The position numbers and the translations under genes were made by a program. Positions 62,083 through 64,000 of a stretch of DNA of 64,000 nucleotides are shown here, piece by piece. This DNA comes from Neorhizobium galegae bv. officinalis (GTDB lineage: Bacteria; Pseudomonadota; Alphaproteobacteria; Rhizobiales; Rhizobiaceae). The stretch is taken from the NCBI GenBank assembly GCA_000985875.1, contig CCRI01000018.1:62001-126000 (forward strand). The letters run 5' to 3'. How positions within the stretch are numbered: position 1 is the first letter of the stretch; every line of letters starts with the position of its first letter. The notes under the pieces were generated by a model, which saw only the letters and a program-made list of their open reading frames with translations, was not told the DNA's origin and ran no database searches.

Positions 62083-62493
62083 ATGCCAGACATGAATCTC
62101 AAATGCTTTTCATCGGATTGCCCGAGCCGCGTACTGTTCGACCAGATCGCCGACAAGTGGTCGATGATGGTGCTCACGGTGCTGCAGGACGGCCCGCACA
62201 GATTCAATGAAATCCGGCGGCGGCTGGAAGGCGTAACGCAAAAAGCGCTGACGCAGTGTCTGAGACGACTCGAACGCAATGGTCTCATCTCCCGACAGGT
62301 GCTGACGCTATCACCGGTTGCTGTTCAATACAAAATCACACCCCTGGGCCACACGTTGCATGCGCCCTTCAAGGCTCTCTATGAGTGGACGTTGGCGAAC
62401 TTTGCCGAAGTCGACGCCGCCCGGGAACGCTTTGATGCAACAGCAGGCGATCCAAGCGCGGCGTATCTTATGCGACTCCAGCCGGTGGTATGA
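62083..62493 (+). CDS. HxlR-family regulator with N-terminal cysteines
   Basis: This 136-aa winged-helix protein has KWSMMVLTVLQDGPHRFNEI then RRRLEGVTQKALTQCLRRLE with RNGLISRQV, the full HxlR domain. Cys8 and Cys13 (LKCFSSDCPSR) precede it; in YodB- and QorR-type members an N-terminal Cys senses quinones or other electrophiles. GGAGGAAA lies seven bases before the ATG. The neighbouring reductase and aldehyde dehydrogenase genes, each with a matching palindrome, are its likely targets. Confidence 0.9.
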   Translation: MPDMNLKCFSSDCPSRVLFDQIADKWSMMVLTVLQDGPHRFNEIRRRLEGVTQKALTQCLRRLERNGLISRQVLTLSPVAVQYKITPLGHTLHAPFKALYEWTLANFAEVDAARERFDATAGDPSAAYLMRLQPVV

Positions 62494-62614
62494 AGCTTTC
62501 CATTATCAGATTGTCCGAAATCTCCTGAGCGGTCCAAGTGTCGACAAACGAACCCTGTTCGAGGGGCGGTATCCTCAGACCTACTAACGCGACTGAAGGT
62601 GCCTAATTGACGCT

Positions 62615-62633
62615 AAGTGTACATCGTATACTT
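62615..62633. promoter_or_regulatory. Putative HxlR operator before the aldehyde dehydrogenase gene
   Basis: AAGTGTAC-ATC-GTATACTT has arms matching at seven of eight positions and covers TATACT, a likely -10 element. The adjoining GTGCCTAATTGACG (62599-62612) is the exact inverted copy of the block next to the other operator. Confidence 0.6.
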
Positions 62634-62722
62634 TGCCGGACAAGCGTGGTCAGCTAGCGGTCGTGTCTTCAGAGACATCGCTGAAAGCCCGCGTTTCATT
62701 TCAGTCAAGACAAAGGTTTCTC

Positions 62723-64000
62723 ATGCGTAACAATCTTCAATTTTACATCGACGGTTCGTGGGTGCCGCCAGTCAGCGATACCGTTATCGACGTCATTAAT
62801 CCGGCGGACGCGACAGTTGCTGGCCAGGTCGCAATCGGCTGCGACCGGGATGTCGATATCGCTGTAAAAGCAGCGAGGGCGGCATTCACGACGTTTTCCT
62901 CCATGTCTGTCGAGGATCGCCTTGGACTGTTTGACCGTGTTATAAGCGAGTATCAGCGACGTGCCGATGACCTGGCGCTGGCTGTATCGGAGGAGATGGG
63001 TGCGCCTCTCTGGCTCGCCCAGCAGTATCAGGTTCCAGTTGGCCTCGGCCACCTGCAGATCGCGCGAGCCGCGCTTGCCGAATACAGCTTCAATTCTAAA
63101 ATTGGTGCAACTGAGGTTGAGCAAGAGCCGATCGGTGTCTGTGCGCTCATTACGCCATGGAACTGGCCGCTTAACCAGATTGCCTGCAAGGTGGCCGCCG
63201 CTTTGGCGACCGGTTGCACGATGGTTGTCAAGCCGTCAGAGGTATCACCCTTCTCGGCGACCATCTTCGCTGAAATAATGCACAGCGCCGGTGTTCCAGC
63301 CGGTGTCTTCAACCTAGTCCATGGTGATGGGAATGGTGTTGGAAACGCACTGACAGCGCATCCTGACGTCGATCTCGTCTCGTTTACGGGCTCGACACCG
63401 GCTGGCATCCAAGTGGCGCGAAATGCTGCCCAGACAGTCAAGCGGGTGCACCAGGAACTTGGCGGCAAGTCACCCAACATCCTGTTGCCGAGCGCCGACT
63501 TTGCATCTGCCGTCGCAGCAGGTGTTGCGGGGGTCATGATCAACAGTGGCCAATCCTGTGGGGCACCAACCCGCATGCTGGTCCCGGCGGAAAGAATGGC
63601 AGAATCTGCCGCTCTTGCTGGAGCCGCGGCGCAAGAATGGATCGTTGGACATCCTGCAACCAACGCCAAGATGGGTCCGGTCGCATCCGAAGCCCAATGG
63701 AATAAAATTCAACGCCTTATTCAGTCCGGCATTGATGAAGGTGCCACGCTCGTCACCGGCGGGCTTGGCCGCCCGGAAGGGCTCGAATCCGGATACTACG
63801 TTCGTCCCACCGTATTTGCGGACGTGACAAACAACATGACCATCGCGCGGGAAGAGATATTTGGTCCAGTTATCGTCATTGTAGGCTATGCCGATGAAGC
63901 TGACGCTATCGCAATTGCCAATGACACCGACTTTGGACTTGCAGCTTATGTCCAGGGGGAACAAACCGCTGCAGCACGCGTCGCGCGAAAACTGCGTGCC
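62723..64000 (+). CDS. Aldehyde dehydrogenase, 3' end beyond the window
   Basis: The frame from ATG 62723 is open to the last base, giving 426 codons of a protein usually near 475. It has the NAD-binding ITPWNWPLNQIACKVAAALA (about 140-159), FTGSTPAG, the Glu base in HQELGGKSPN (about 246) and the nucleophile in NSGQSCGAPTR (Cys about 280), so the catalytic core is intact. It oxidises an aldehyde to the acid with NAD(P)+. A putative HxlR operator lies 90 bp upstream. Confidence 0.92.
   Translation, partial: MRNNLQFYIDGSWVPPVSDTVIDVINPADATVAGQVAIGCDRDVDIAVKAARAAFTTFSSMSVEDRLGLFDRVISEYQRRADDLALAVSEEMGAPLWLAQQYQVPVGLGHLQIARAALAEYSFNSKIGATEVEQEPIGVCALITPWNWPLNQIACKVAAALATGCTMVVKPSEVSPFSATIFAEIMHSAGVPAGVFNLVHGDGNGVGNALTAHPDVDLVSFTGSTPAGIQVARNAAQTVKRVHQELGGKSPNILLPSADFASAVAAGVAGVMINSGQSCGAPTRMLVPAERMAESAALAGAAAQEWIVGHPATNAKMGPVASEAQWNKIQRLIQSGIDEGATLVTGGLGRPEGLESGYYVRPTVFADVTNNMTIAREEIFGPVIVIVGYADEADAIAIANDTDFGLAAYVQGEQTAAARVARKLRA

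Noticed and set aside
1..64000. CRISPR arrays, tRNA and rRNA genes
   Set aside because: No regularly spaced repeats, tRNA cloverleaf or rRNA-like stretch was noticed on reading; a tRNAscan or CRISPR finder run would settle it.

Overview
The window looks like part of a repABC-type plasmid (or chromid) of an alphaproteobacterium in the Rhizobiales, most likely Rhizobiaceae. The evidence is a complete repABC cassette with a counter-transcribed RNA signature between repB and repC, a divergent LuxI-type traI followed by the full trbBCDEJKLFGHI mating-pair operon in the Agrobacterium Ti-plasmid order, two tra-box palindromes between repA and traI, and the rhizobial DUF1403/ScpB/tyrosine-integrase module. 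No rRNA, tRNA or CRISPR array was recognised.

Region 1 (1-21657, all on the minus strand) is a dense defence island in two tightly packed blocks. The left block, read from 13797 down to position 1, matches the helicase/ATPase half of the Dpd (7-deazapurine in DNA) systems in gene order and size: dpdE (SNF2 helicase), dpdF (RecQ-like helicase), dpdG, dpdH (P-loop ATPase), dpdI and dpdJ (DEVH helicase, open at the window edge). Adjacent genes overlap by 1-14 nt. The base-modifying genes dpdA-C and dpdD are not visible. The right block, read from 21657 to 13914, encodes a sigma-like regulator, an HTH protein, a 1113-aa fusion of an ImmA/IrrE metallopeptidase to a UvrD/Rep helicase with a Cas4-like Fe-S nuclease fold, and then a complete ubiquitin-like cassette: a two-domain Ubl ending in Gly, an E2-like protein, a JAMM peptidase and an E1/ThiF-like protein. 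This block is related to bacterial ISG15-like (Bil) systems and is the most interesting part of the window.

Region 2 (21.8-33.4 kb) is plasmid backbone and cargo: a DUF1612 remnant, scpB-like, DUF1403 and integrase genes; a small HNH-like protein; a VOC gene broken by one stop codon; a cysteine hydrolase; nadE; a DUF4142 protein; an LLM flavoprotein; and repCBA with two parS-like sites. Region 3 (33.4-44.1 kb) is the quorum-sensing-linked conjugation locus traI-trb. The relaxosome genes (traA, traG and others) and traR are not in the window.

Region 4 (44.1-47.1 kb) is an insertion-sequence graveyard (IS3, IS110 and ISL3 remnants) around a gamma-carbonic anhydrase gene. Related 19-bp motifs sit before that gene and before the iclR gene beyond the remnants, which suggests that one divergent IclR-controlled promoter was split by an insertion.

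Region 5 (47.2-64.0 kb) is catabolic. An iclR gene heads a codirectional run of thiolase, acyl-CoA synthetase, alpha/beta hydrolase, TRAP transporter, SDR, pyruvate carboxylase and D-lactate dehydrogenase. This would import an organic acid, activate and cleave it, and feed lactate/pyruvate into oxaloacetate. The last genes are an old-yellow-enzyme reductase, an HxlR regulator with N-terminal cysteines and an aldehyde dehydrogenase cut by the window end. Matching palindromes before both enzyme genes suggest a small electrophile-stress regulon.
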